From contig NZ_BDCU01000009.1 in NCBI RefSeq assembly GCF_001618425.1, positions 1 through 64,000 on the forward strand: 64,000 bases of DNA. Direction: 5' to 3'. The position numbers were made by a program, and so were the translations under genes. This document shows, in pieces, positions 36,384 to 44,017 of the stretch. Below the pieces are notes generated by a model that was given only the letters and a program-made list of their open reading frames with translations, made no database searches and had not been told where the DNA came from. Numbering within the stretch: position 1 is the first letter of the stretch; every line of letters begins with the position of its first letter. This DNA is from Nocardia fusca NBRC 14340. Its GTDB lineage: Bacteria; Actinomycetota; Actinomycetes; Mycobacteriales; Mycobacteriaceae.

Positions 36384-36677
36384 CGACCCACTACGGCCCT
36401 GGGGGTCGCCGTAGCATTCGCCGAAAATCGGGCGGATATGGGCGTAGCGGTAGTGCCGCCGAATCAGTCCTGTTGCCAGGCTGCACGAGCCGTACCGCGG
36501 GTGGTTAGGACGGAGAATCTGGACGTCGTTGATCGGTGAATCCTGACACCGGGTCGGCGACGCTGAAGCCTCTGGTGTCGGCGGAATCTGACGCCGCTTA
36601 CGAGCGTGTCTCGTCGGCTGGGCGTGCCGACGGAGTATCCGCTCATGCCGGTTTCAGGGCAGTATCCGGGTCCGGGG

Positions 36678-36992
36678 ATGATCGTGCTCATGACCGAGTG
36701 GCAACTGCACGTATCCCTAACTGAGCTGCGTAGAACCATCGACCTGCTCATGGATCATGTCGCGGCGGCCACTGATGGCGACACCGTTGATCTGGATCAA
36801 GACTATTTCTGGTCCATTGGAGAGGATGAGTTGTACGAGGTCTACAACACTCCGTCCGACCTGACGCTGGGCCAACTCTCGTGGTCGTGGGGACATCTCA
36901 CGGATCTGCTGTCCGATCCGGATGGAGCCATCGGATACCACCTGGTGTGGCTCTCGGAGGTGCTGCGGGCAATTGGCCACAAGATCCCCTGA
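36678..36992 (+). CDS. Hypothetical protein of the accessory island
   Basis: 104 residues from ATG 36678 (or 100 from ATG 36690). Acidic, with RRTIDLLMDHVAAATDGDTV, DQDYFWSI and DLTLGQLSWSWGHLTDLLSD. Small acidic tryptophan-rich proteins like this are often immunity proteins or toxin-locus accessories, but I recognise no family. GC content is below that of the flanking chromosome. Confidence 0.6.
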   Translation: MIVLMTEWQLHVSLTELRRTIDLLMDHVAAATDGDTVDLDQDYFWSIGEDELYEVYNTPSDLTLGQLSWSWGHLTDLLSDPDGAIGYHLVWLSEVLRAIGHKIP

Positions 36993-37019
36993 CCTGCCGC
37001 GTCACGCACCGTCGAGCTG

Positions 37020-37232
37020 TCACCGATGCCGGATGTCAAGCACGTCGGCGACATCAGATTCCGCCAATGACCTGTCGAGTTCGGGTCGCTGCCCCGCAGT
37101 CGTGCGGTCGGCCCACACCTGCGTATCGATGGCGACCACCGGATACACGGTGTAGTCGCTGACCTTCGTCTCGGGGAGTACGACACCGTCCCATCCGGCC
37201 TGGCGAACTCCGTGGTGGACGTGGTCGGTCAT
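37020..37232 (-). CDS. Small hypothetical protein coupled to the upstream HTH-like gene
   Basis: 70 residues. ATG 37232 shares one base with the preceding stop (TGATG), indicating translational coupling. Starts MTDHVHHGVRQAGWDGVVLP; no recognised domain. Confidence 0.55.
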   Translation of the reverse strand: MTDHVHHGVRQAGWDGVVLPETKVSDYTVYPVVAIDTQVWADRTTAGQRPELDRSLAESDVADVLDIRHR

Positions 37233-37729
37233 CACGACTCCTCGGCGGTGTCGTCGACGACGGCGCGGGCCCGGTCCGCGTCGTGGAATTTTCCGGTGTA
37301 GCGCTCCTGCTCGCCGATCTTGCGCTGGTACCAGTCCAGCGCGCCCTGCTTGGTCATGCCGAGCGCGGCGCCGATGGCGGTCCAGGAGTCTCCCGCTTCT
37401 CGGGCGTCCTGCATGAGCTGCCAGCGGGTGCCGGTGAGTTGGTCGACCAGTTTCCGGTTGACCTCCAGTGCCTGGGCTGGGGTGACGGTGGCGTGGTCGG
37501 CGATCCCGGCCAGGAATCGTTCGCGGGCTACGGCCGCGCGCTCCGGAACGTCGGCGTAAACCTCTCGGGCGTCGATCCGGGCCACGGTCTCCCGGTTGAT
37601 GCGGGTGTGGCGGTAGGTGGTCAGGACCGCGAACAGGGTGCGGTTGGTGGTGGTCGGGTCGGCGAGGATGTCGGCGATATCGGTTCCGGCCGGCAGGGTT
37701 TCGTGGATAGTGAGTTCGTAGAACGTCAT
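37232..37729 (-). CDS. Hypothetical protein with a C-terminal helix-turn-helix-like segment
   Basis: 165 residues. The C-terminal stretch AREAGDSWTAIGAALGMTKQ followed by GALDWYQRKI reads as a helix-turn-helix of the sigma-70 region 4/AsnC kind. The N-terminal 90 residues are predicted helical and unassigned. A TTCTTGACG palindrome 29-50 nt upstream could be its own operator. Forms a two-gene unit with the 70-residue protein. Confidence 0.6.
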   Translation of the reverse strand: MTFYELTIHETLPAGTDIADILADPTTTNRTLFAVLTTYRHTRINRETVARIDAREVYADVPERAAVARERFLAGIADHATVTPAQALEVNRKLVDQLTGTRWQLMQDAREAGDSWTAIGAALGMTKQGALDWYQRKIGEQERYTGKFHDADRARAVVDDTAEES

Positions 37730-37757
37730 GAGACATGTTTACTTGACGCGACCAGTT

Positions 37758-37779
37758 TTCTTGACGTTTTCGACAAGAA
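37758..37779. promoter_or_regulatory. Palindrome upstream of the 37729 gene
   Basis: TTCTTGaCG-TTTT-CGaCAAGAA, 8 of 9 pairs matched, in an AT-rich promoter-like stretch; a second CTTGACG half-site lies at 37742-37748. Candidate autoregulatory operator. Confidence 0.45.
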
Positions 37780-37865
37780 ATCTTACCGAACATCCGGGCG
37801 ATTTCTGACCGCCGATAAGTGACCCAACTCGGTAGCCGGATCCGGTACGCGGTTACTGAGCAGCG

Positions 37866-37905
37866 TGGTAAGGGGCGGCATCCGCACGGATGCCGCCCCT
37901 TACCA
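37866..37905. terminator. Strong hairpin terminator
   Basis: 19-bp perfect arms (37866-37884 and 37887-37905) with only CA between them, directly downstream of the minus-strand 37919 gene. Confidence 0.85.
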
Positions 37906-37918
37906 TTTGCTTGCCGGG

Positions 37919-38278
37919 TCAGGCGTGCAGTGTGGTACCTGCGCGACTTGCCCACGGGACCTCGATGGTGTCACCGTCGTTGTAGGTCGAGCCGATCCAG
38001 TCGGTGATGGTGTCTTCCGCTTCACGCAAGAGTGATTTCGGTATATCGACTGGTGAGGTCATCTCCAACAGGTAGTAGGCGCGGTCACCGGAGGCCTGGC
38101 CGGGATGTTCCCGGGCCCAGTTGAGATGCATCTCGTAATCGGTCTCGGCCTCTTGCTTCAGCACGATCTGAGCCTGACCGAACTCCGTGTACTTCGTCAG
38201 CTCAGCCGTGGCGGCTGCTCGAACGGAGTCCGCCTGCACCGCTGTGCAGTACAGCTGGGCAACCAGATAGCTACTCAC
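37919..38278 (-). CDS. Hypothetical protein of the accessory island
   Basis: 119 residues. Helical N-terminus (MSSYLVAQLYCTAVQADSVR), Glu-rich middle, and a C-terminus with DTITDWIGSTYNDGDTIEVP. No signal peptide. No family recognised. Twenty nt downstream of the 5'-truncated ORF at 38298, with which it may have formed an operon. Confidence 0.6.
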   Translation of the reverse strand: MSSYLVAQLYCTAVQADSVRAAATAELTKYTEFGQAQIVLKQEAETDYEMHLNWAREHPGQASGDRAYYLLEMTSPVDIPKSLLREAEDTITDWIGSTYNDGDTIEVPWASRAGTTLHA

Positions 38279-38297
38279 GCTACTGGATCACTTCCTT

Positions 38298-38492
38298 TCA
38301 CTTGATCACATGGCAGTGCCGCTTGTGGCGGCCCGGCGGCATCTGGCTGTCGACGTCCTTCTCGGCCGCTTTCTGGGCGTCGGCGAAGTTGTATGCGCGG
38401 CCTTCTCCCACAACCTGCCTCTCGGAATGTCCGTTGGCCGGGGTGCCGTTGACGACCTGGTCACAGCGGACTTTGACGTATGCACTGGAGAA
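38298..38492 (-). pseudogene. 5'-truncated hypothetical gene
   Basis: An open frame of 64 codons without any plausible start, read as YVKVRCDQVVNGTPANGHSE, RQVVGEGRAYNFADAQKAAE and KDVDSQMPPGRHKRHCHVIK. The composition is protein-like, with paired Cys. It runs into a stop at 38493-38495, the same place where the broken ImmA/IrrE gene begins on the other strand. Confidence 0.45.
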
Positions 38493-39039
38493 TCATGTCC
38501 AGTTGCCCGCGATCGACCTGCCCGGGTTCCTGCCCGATGACCCCACCCACCTCGGCGACACCCCGGCCGACGCCGCCCCCCGGCGACCCCGATCAAGAAC
38601 GCGAAGCCGACGCCTTCGCCGCCGAATTCCTCACCCCCGCCGACCAGATCACCGACCGGCTCCCGCGCCGCTTCGACGTCAAAGTCCTCGAACAGCTCAG
38701 CCACGAGTGGGGGGTATCGATCAAATCGCTGGTCTACCGCTCCCGCGAAACCGGCGCCATCTCTGATGCCGTGGCCCGACGCGCCTACCAACGCCTTCAC
38801 CACCTCTCGAGATCGGCATGCTCGGCGACGACCCCGTCACCCACCACCCCGGCGAGGTCCCCACCCTGCTCACCAAAGCGTTCGAACTCGCCGAAGCCCA
38901 CGGCAGCCTCACCCTCACCGGCCTCGCCCGAGAACTCCGCTGGCGCCCGAAACGCCTCCGCGAACTCCTGGGCCGGCCTGACCAGCGCCCTGTCCTCCGC
39001 CTGATCACCAACGCCGAAACACAGCCGACGCCCGCTTGA
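38478..39039 (+). pseudogene. Broken XRE-ImmA/IrrE metallopeptidase gene
   Basis: Three in-order pieces in different frames match the ImmA/IrrE family. NHVQLPAIDLPGFLPDDP (from about 38488) is the region before the peptidase; EREADAFAAEFLTPADQITD (about 38600) is the third-ligand motif; the C-terminal helices HPGEVPTLLTKAFELAEA lie in a third frame after a shift near 38806. The HTH domain and the HExxH site are missing. Such proteases cleave repressors of mobile elements and toxin systems. Confidence 0.7.
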
Positions 39040-39168
39040 TCAGTGTCGGCGAGCGCATGCTGGTCCTATGGGTGGAACCGTGGAGATGCTCGCTGCGTCG
39101 AAGTATCTATGAGGATCGGTATGTGAGGATCAGTAGCTGTATGACTCGACTTGAGCAGGAGGCCGGTA

Positions 39169-39492
39169 ATGGCGCCCGAACCGGTTACCGCGGATACCGC
39201 TGCCATGGCAGACGCCGCCGGATTCCTTCGGCAGATCGCGACCACGGTCGGTGACGGGTTTCGTCGCATGGACGTCGAAATCGATGGCATGTCCTATTGG
39301 GGTGGCCCCGCCGCGCAGGCGTTTACTGCGGGATGGCAGGAGGCCAGCGAGGGCGCAGTGACGCTGCTTTCCTCGCTGGAATCCATGGCCAGTCTGTTGG
39401 GAGTACAGGGGGAGGAATTCGCCTCGGTTGACGAGACCTTGGCGGCTGATCTGGCCGATTCCGAGCCGCGTCCGAGCTCGCTCAACATCTGA
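39169..39492 (+). CDS. WXG100-like type VII secretion protein
   Basis: 107 residues from ATG 39169, 7 nt after AGGAGG. Two helices joined by a turn with the W-x-G motif in MSYWGGPAAQAF, the usual size and fold of ESX (type VII) substrates or chaperones. C-terminal YxxxD/E export motif not seen. Upstream 39111-39134 has a 10-nt sequence GAGGATCrGT repeated twice. First gene of the toxin cassette. Confidence 0.75.
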   Translation: MAPEPVTADTAAMADAAGFLRQIATTVGDGFRRMDVEIDGMSYWGGPAAQAFTAGWQEASEGAVTLLSSLESMASLLGVQGEEFASVDETLAADLADSEPRPSSLNI

Positions 39493-39510
39493 CCAGCAGG
39501 GGTTTCCGTC

Positions 39511-39846
39511 ATGTCACGGCATCATGTCGACACCGACGCGCTCGACGCGCTCAACGCCCAGCTGCGCGGTTTGCTCGGTTTCACCGATGACCAGCTGGTA
39601 CAGCTCCAGCAACGGATGAACCGGCTTCACAACGGTGACGGCGCGGCTGGGCCATGGACCGGCGAAACCGCTGACGCCGCCCGCACCGCCATGGATACCT
39701 GGAATGCCGGCGCGCAGAAAATGCGCGACGGGCTGGCAAAGATGGAAGCGGCTGGCAAAAACGCTCACGACTCCTACACCAGCACATTCGCTGCGATCCT
39801 GGCCCGCCTCGACCGCGGCCCCGCCCCCGACGCTGGTGCGCAGTGA
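39511..39846 (+). CDS. WXG100 family protein
   Basis: 111 residues. Helical hairpin with the turn GPWTGETADAARTAM (W-x-G). A heterodimer with the preceding protein is likely, as for EsxA/EsxB pairs. Its stop overlaps the toxin start (GTGA), so the three are made together. Confidence 0.85.
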   Translation: MSRHHVDTDALDALNAQLRGLLGFTDDQLVQLQQRMNRLHNGDGAAGPWTGETADAARTAMDTWNAGAQKMRDGLAKMEAAGKNAHDSYTSTFAAILARLDRGPAPDAGAQ

Positions 39847-41333
39847 CCGTGGTCGACGTCGACACCGACGTCTACAACCAGGCTGCGGCCGCACTACTCG
39901 AGGCCGCCGACGAATTCATCGGCTCGGTGGATAAGCACTGGTCGAAGCTGGCCGATACCGGCGAGAACATGACCGGTTCCTACGAGGAGGCCCGCACCTG
40001 GGCCGTCGGCTACGACACCAAGGCCAACGACCTGCTCGTGCAGGTAAAACTGATGGCCAACAACGTCAACGGATACGGCAATGTCGTCGCCGAACTGGGC
40101 TATCTGCACGCCCTCGGCGACCACAACGCCAACATCAAACCCGGCCCTGCACCGACCCAACCGCCCGTACACCCGTTGAATCTGCTGGTGGGGTGCCGGC
40201 CACCGCTGCCCTCGGTCGGTGGGCCCGGTAGTGGGCTGATCGAAGAGGGGATCGGACTACTCGACGAAATCGGGATCACCGTCCCCGACGGCGACACCGA
40301 CAAGCTGTGGACGGTCGCGGCGATCTGGCGCGATATCGCCGCCGAGCCTGCAGTCGCGGGATTTGCCGACGAAATCAAGCGCATCGCCGGTATGTTCGCG
40401 CCGATCACCGCGCCCGAACTCGACCATATCGACGAAGACCTCACGGCCTTGGCGGCCGCGGCCGCCGAGACCGTGGCCGGATTCGGGGCGATGGCCACCA
40501 CCACCAGCGAACACCATGACGAGCTGGTGGCAATGCGCAAGGAAATCGAAGGGTTCCTACGCCAGTTCATCATCGATTCCGCAGTAGAGGCCGCCGTCAC
40601 CGCCGGAATCACCGTCGCCGCCTCCTTCGTCACCTTCGGTGCCGCGGCACCGATCGGTGCCGCGATCGGCGGCTCCCGGCTGGCGACTCTGTGCGCCAAG
40701 TACGGGGCGAAGATCAAACCGTTCATCACGCTATTCAAATCCCGCGGCCTCGGGCGCGGGTTCAAAGAGGTTCCGGACTTTTCCAGCCACAAGGCGAACA
40801 TGGACCGGATATGGCAGATGATCAACAAGAAGGCGCCGGGCGGGCGTCGACCCACCGGTACGAACTGGGCGCTGACCCCCGAAGATGTGAAGGTCCTGCA
40901 AACGGGGCAGATGCAGACCCGACCTGATGGAACGACATTGAACCAGCTGCTCTTCCGTGGTACACCGCTGTCCCCCGAAGAGCAGCAGCAGGTTCGCGCG
41001 CTCAATGAGGCGCTGGCCAAACTCCCCTCGCATGAGGGTCCTGTGGTGCGGCATATGAACCTGTCGCCGGAACAGCTCGCCCGCTACGAACCGGGTAAAC
41101 CGGTCACCGAAAACGGCTTTACCTCGACCTCACTGAAGCCGGACGGCACCAACTCAGCATTCGCCGACACCCAGAATGTCGAGTTCCAGATCGTGAGCAA
41201 GACCGGCAAGCCGGTCGGCGAATACTCCGGACTCGACGACGAAGTGCTGTTCGGCGCTGGGACACCGTTCATGGTGCACAACAAGATCCCCGGCCCAAAC
41301 GGGACCCTCATCATTCAGATGACCGAAATCTAG
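39843..41333 (+). CDS. Type VII-secreted ADP-ribosyltransferase toxin
   Basis: 496 residues. Residues 1-110 form a helical, WXG100-like targeting region (TWAVGYDTKANDLL); about 110-130 is Pro/Gly-rich; 150-310 is helical with a hydrophobic stretch (AVTAGITVAASFVTFGAAAP). Residues about 340-496 match ADP-ribosyltransferase exoenzymes: R403 in VVRHMNL, S428-T429-S430 in GFTSTSL, and D465-D-E467 in LDDEVLFGAGTPF. The usual last motif is E-x-E or Q-x-E; here it is D-x-E with the catalytic Glu kept. Predicted to modify a target protein with ADP-ribose from NAD+ after secretion. GTGA-coupled to the WXG100 gene. Confidence 0.85.
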   Translation: MTVVDVDTDVYNQAAAALLEAADEFIGSVDKHWSKLADTGENMTGSYEEARTWAVGYDTKANDLLVQVKLMANNVNGYGNVVAELGYLHALGDHNANIKPGPAPTQPPVHPLNLLVGCRPPLPSVGGPGSGLIEEGIGLLDEIGITVPDGDTDKLWTVAAIWRDIAAEPAVAGFADEIKRIAGMFAPITAPELDHIDEDLTALAAAAAETVAGFGAMATTTSEHHDELVAMRKEIEGFLRQFIIDSAVEAAVTAGITVAASFVTFGAAAPIGAAIGGSRLATLCAKYGAKIKPFITLFKSRGLGRGFKEVPDFSSHKANMDRIWQMINKKAPGGRRPTGTNWALTPEDVKVLQTGQMQTRPDGTTLNQLLFRGTPLSPEEQQQVRALNEALAKLPSHEGPVVRHMNLSPEQLARYEPGKPVTENGFTSTSLKPDGTNSAFADTQNVEFQIVSKTGKPVGEYSGLDDEVLFGAGTPFMVHNKIPGPNGTLIIQMTEI

Positions 41334-41343
41334 GGGAGGCTCG

Positions 41344-41715
41344 ATGTTCGAACGACTTACCGGCCGCAGGAAGAAGAGACGCACAATGTCCGGTGCCGAC
41401 TATCTCAACAGCGAAGAATATGCTCGTAACCAGGCAGTCTTCGATCAACTCAACGCCGAGAAACGTAACCTCCGTGCCGCGCGGGACGCCGACCCGAACC
41501 GCGGCACTATCGACGATATCGACCCCGAGACGCTGCAAAAGCTACGCGCCCGCGCCAACGACATGGCGACCCCGGAAACCGAAGGGTGGTACCAGGACGC
41601 GGACCACTGGTACAACGGTGTCGGCGAGATCGTCTACACCCGCGGCGCCGACGGCTGGTACGACACCAGCGGTAATCGGGTCTATGACCTGGTATACAAC
41701 CGGGTCACTCAGTAG
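41344..41715 (+). CDS. Hypothetical protein downstream of the toxin, candidate immunity or partner
   Basis: 123 residues from ATG 41344 with GGGGAGG upstream; an alternative start is ATG 41386. Basic N-terminus, acidic middle and a Trp/Tyr-rich C-terminus (EGWYQDADHWYNGVGEIVYT). Only 10 nt after the toxin gene, the usual place for an immunity gene, but no known immunity family is recognised. Confidence 0.65.
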   Translation: MFERLTGRRKKRRTMSGADYLNSEEYARNQAVFDQLNAEKRNLRAARDADPNRGTIDDIDPETLQKLRARANDMATPETEGWYQDADHWYNGVGEIVYTRGADGWYDTSGNRVYDLVYNRVTQ

Positions 41716-42093
41716 AAGCCACAGCGCGCGGGTCGACGACGCGGATAGCGGCGCAGCTTCTCCTCCTTGAATTCCCGTTGGTCTGGTTTGTCTGCCTGGG
41801 GTACACCCCAGATATACAGGTCTCTCGCCCGGCGCGGCCTTGCCTTTCACCGTCACGCAACTCCGCACGGCCCCACACGACGTCGGAATTCGCCGAGGAA
41901 CGATCTCGGCGCCCGAGCTGGGGCCAGCACAGGGCCAAAGCTTTGATCCAGGCATGGCTCTGCCGCCCGTCGTATGGCCCATAGGGGCGCTACAGATGCG
42001 TCGACAGGCCGGGGCGGGCACGCTCACGCAGATCTTGCAGGGCCGCTGGCCTCGGTGTCGGATCAGTGGTCACTGGTGAGCGTGCCCTGTCGG
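41716..42093. other. Intergenic region without a supported gene
   Basis: 378 bases between convergent genes. Short ORFs on both strands have no ribosome-binding sites and no protein-like composition. No clear terminator hairpin was seen. Confidence 0.4.
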
Positions 42094-42681
42094 TCACGGT
42101 TGAGCTGGCTGGACTTCGCTTGCCTTGCGGTATTTTCCGTGTTGGCCTTCGCCGAGGAGCCATGTCACCGGCATCCCAGGCGTGATGGCTTGTTCGTCGC
42201 CCTTGTACTGCCAGAGGGAGAACCACACGTCGCCGGCGTGGCTGGCGATGAGGCCGTCGTAGCTATGGGGCAGCCACCATCGGATGACACCGTCGAGGCT
42301 CGGATCGGGATCCTTCGCTTCCTTGACTTGCCCGAAAGAGAGCGTGCCACCTCGCCCCTGCCATCCGTCGAGGGTGGGGAGCAGCGGCTGATCTCCGCCC
42401 TCGGGGTCGGCGGGCCATATCTTTCCGCTTCGTGACAGCACGTCGTCGTGGATTTCCCGAGCCAGTCCGTACGCCACACCTCTGGGGGTGCTCTCGCCAG
42501 GGGTGCACCCGAGGAGGACGTTCAGGGCCGGGACGGTGAATTCGATCCACCACGCCGGCGGGGAAGGCTGGCGCAGGAGACGCTCGGGAATCGTTTGGTC
42601 GATGTGTACTTCGAAGCCGAGAGCCGACTCGATGTCGGCCGCCAGCAGGTCGGCGCCTTGACGCGCTGTCTCCTGGTCCAT
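42094..42681 (-). CDS. Protein with a C-terminal cold-shock-like domain
   Basis: 195 residues. The last about 65 residues (129-191) follow the cold-shock domain pattern: GVIRWWLPHSYDGLI (RNP1 position), GDVWFSLWQY (RNP2 position), TPGMPVTWLL and GKYRKASEV. The first 120 residues are unassigned, with AWWIEFTVPALNVLLG and a WQGRGGTLSFGQVKEAKD linker. The domain may bind nucleic acid, although several aromatic positions differ from CspA. Its neighbours suggest a role linked to the toxin locus. Confidence 0.65.
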   Translation of the reverse strand: MDQETARQGADLLAADIESALGFEVHIDQTIPERLLRQPSPPAWWIEFTVPALNVLLGCTPGESTPRGVAYGLAREIHDDVLSRSGKIWPADPEGGDQPLLPTLDGWQGRGGTLSFGQVKEAKDPDPSLDGVIRWWLPHSYDGLIASHAGDVWFSLWQYKGDEQAITPGMPVTWLLGEGQHGKYRKASEVQPAQP

Positions 42682-42685
42682 GGAG

Positions 42686-43093
42686 CTATCCTGCCGAATA
42701 GGGGACGGTGCATCGGTTGATGGGGGTCACGTACAGGACCTTCCCGGCGGCGTGGGAGACGATGACCTGGATTTCGTCGCCGGAGTCGTATACGTTGCGT
42801 CCGTTCTGGTTCCGGGGGATCGTCATATGCAGATTGTCGTCCTTATAGATTTCCCGCGTCAGCAGACTCTGGCCGTTGATCAGGATCTGGTAGTCGTATC
42901 GGCCGGGGACGTGGGAGATGTCGTTGATGAACATGGCCCAGGCGATGTTGCCGATGGAGTCCGCTCCCGAGGGCCGGGTGTCGACCTCGACTCTGCCCCA
43001 GTTGGTCGTGACTCTGTAGTTGGTGCACGGCTGATACGCATGTGCGGGGCCGGAGGCCTGCACGCTCGTGATCATCAGGATCGCCAGTGCCAC
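42686..43093 (-). CDS. Secreted hypothetical protein, probably 5'-truncated
   Basis: From GTG 43093 the product has 135 residues: hydrophobic VALAILMITSVQASGPAHA, then a mature domain with two Cys (QPCTNY, INRCTV) and beta-rich sequence. The start is poor: no ribosome-binding site and no basic n-region. Protein-like sequence continues upstream (LEPASRLGRALLFA) without a start codon, into the antisense recombinase remnant, so the native 5' end is probably lost. Stop is 4 nt before the start of the cold-shock-domain gene. Confidence 0.5.
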   Translation of the reverse strand: MALAILMITSVQASGPAHAYQPCTNYRVTTNWGRVEVDTRPSGADSIGNIAWAMFINDISHVPGRYDYQILINGQSLLTREIYKDDNLHMTIPRNQNGRNVYDSGDEIQVIVSHAAGKVLYVTPINRCTVPYSAG

Positions 43094-43126
43094 CGCGAAC
43101 AGAAGCGCTCTGCCGAGCCGACTCGC

Positions 43127-43288
43127 CGGTTCAAGCAGCCGAAACTGCCTCTCGCCGCACGGAAAACGATCCACCGCCGCTACCACAACCCCCACGACGA
43201 CGCCAGCCTGGCTGACCTCGCCGAGGAATACAGCGTCGGCCGTTCCACCATCCACCGCATCATCAGCAGCGCTGCGCCACGAGCCTGA
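43127..43288 (+). pseudogene. C-terminal helix-turn-helix remnant of a recombinase/transposase
   Basis: In-frame end of about 53 codons reading RFKQPKLPLAARKTIHRRYH and ASLADLAEEYSVGRSTIHRI, a Hin/resolvase-type HTH tail. No catalytic domain precedes it. It lies beside the right-hand inverted repeat of the island. Confidence 0.5.
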
Positions 43289-43388
43289 TCAAGATACCGG
43301 TCCGCATCACAGCGACCCCCCGACTACTTTGCGGCTCGGGCCAGCTTCAGGATCTCGGGGCCGTAACCGGGGGTTGAGGCTCATCCGG

Positions 43389-43544
43389 GAGAAAAGTCAC
43401 CCCCATTCCCGCCTCCGAACCCCACTACCGCAGATAGTTTCCCGAGTCGCCCCGCCCCGCAACGCCTATAGCGCCCGGACAGCCGAACAACTACCGCGCA
43501 TAGTATGCCACTATCTGCGGTAACTGCTTAGCGTGACTTTTCTC
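43389..43544. repeat. Composite palindrome built from the island repeat
   Basis: GAGAAAAGTCAC (43389-43400) pairs with GTGACTTTTCTC (43533-43544), and TACCGCAGATAG (43426-43437) with CTATCTGCGGTA (43511-43522), all perfect 12-bp arms. The left half is thus a degenerate direct-orientation copy of the 36329 repeat facing the inverted copy. Confidence 0.7.
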
Positions 43545-43565
43545 GCGGATGTTCACGGACCCCCT
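43511..43565 (-). repeat. Island inverted repeat, right copy
   Basis: Reverse complement of 36329-36383 with 5 differences in 55. From 43566 to 43825 no gene is supported; 43568-43590 carries the CCGCCGAAATCGGGCGGACATGG motif that resembles 36419-36441. Confidence 0.8.
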
Positions 43566-43825
43566 AACCGCCGAAATCGGGCGGACATGGATACAGTCCC
43601 TGGTCAGGAGGCTGCGGTTCGTCACCGAGATGGACCCGGGATAACAGCGCGATATCCGGGGTAGTGCACCTGCCGACCTGCGGCTATAGCGCTCCAGCCG
43701 TGCGTGAAGCGGCCCCGTTATCTGGGCCAGGCCCCATGTCCGTTGTTTTTTCGGCGGGACCCCTACTCACCGCCTGGTCTGCCTCAGCGCACAGCAGTAT
43801 CCAGGCACAGCAACCGCGCACGGTT

Positions 43826-44017
43826 CTATCCGGCCGAGCTACTCCGTGGCCTGAGTGGCAACGAGCAGGCCGTCCCTGCGAGCGATGTGAAGGAGCTTCC
43901 AATTGCTCCGATCGAGCATCCCATCTCGTCGGCGATCTGTTTGTACGACCATCCCGAATTCAATATTCGCCGTGGGCGAACAAGTGCGTCGGGTGGAACA
44001 AAGCCGAACCCGACCAA
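43826..44017 (-). pseudogene. Possible helix-turn-helix remnant overlapping the lon promoter
   Basis: Minus-strand frame contains RRILNSGWSYKQIADEMGCS and IGAIGSSF, which reads as an HTH. The rest of the 63-codon frame is not protein-like and it overlaps the regulatory sites of lon. May be chance. Confidence 0.25.
43964..43981 (+). promoter_or_regulatory. ClgR-like binding box in the lon promoter
   Basis: TATTCGCCGTGGGCGAAC fits the actinobacterial ClgR motif WNNWCGCYNANRGCGWWS (as I recall it) at all but one position. ClgR activates clp genes and, in Streptomyces, lon. It ends 74 nt before the lon start. Confidence 0.6.

Noticed and set aside
39511..39846. YxxxD/E export motif in the second WXG100 protein
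   Set aside because: The only C-terminal Tyr is in YTSTF; no acidic residue falls at the fourth position, so the motif is absent.
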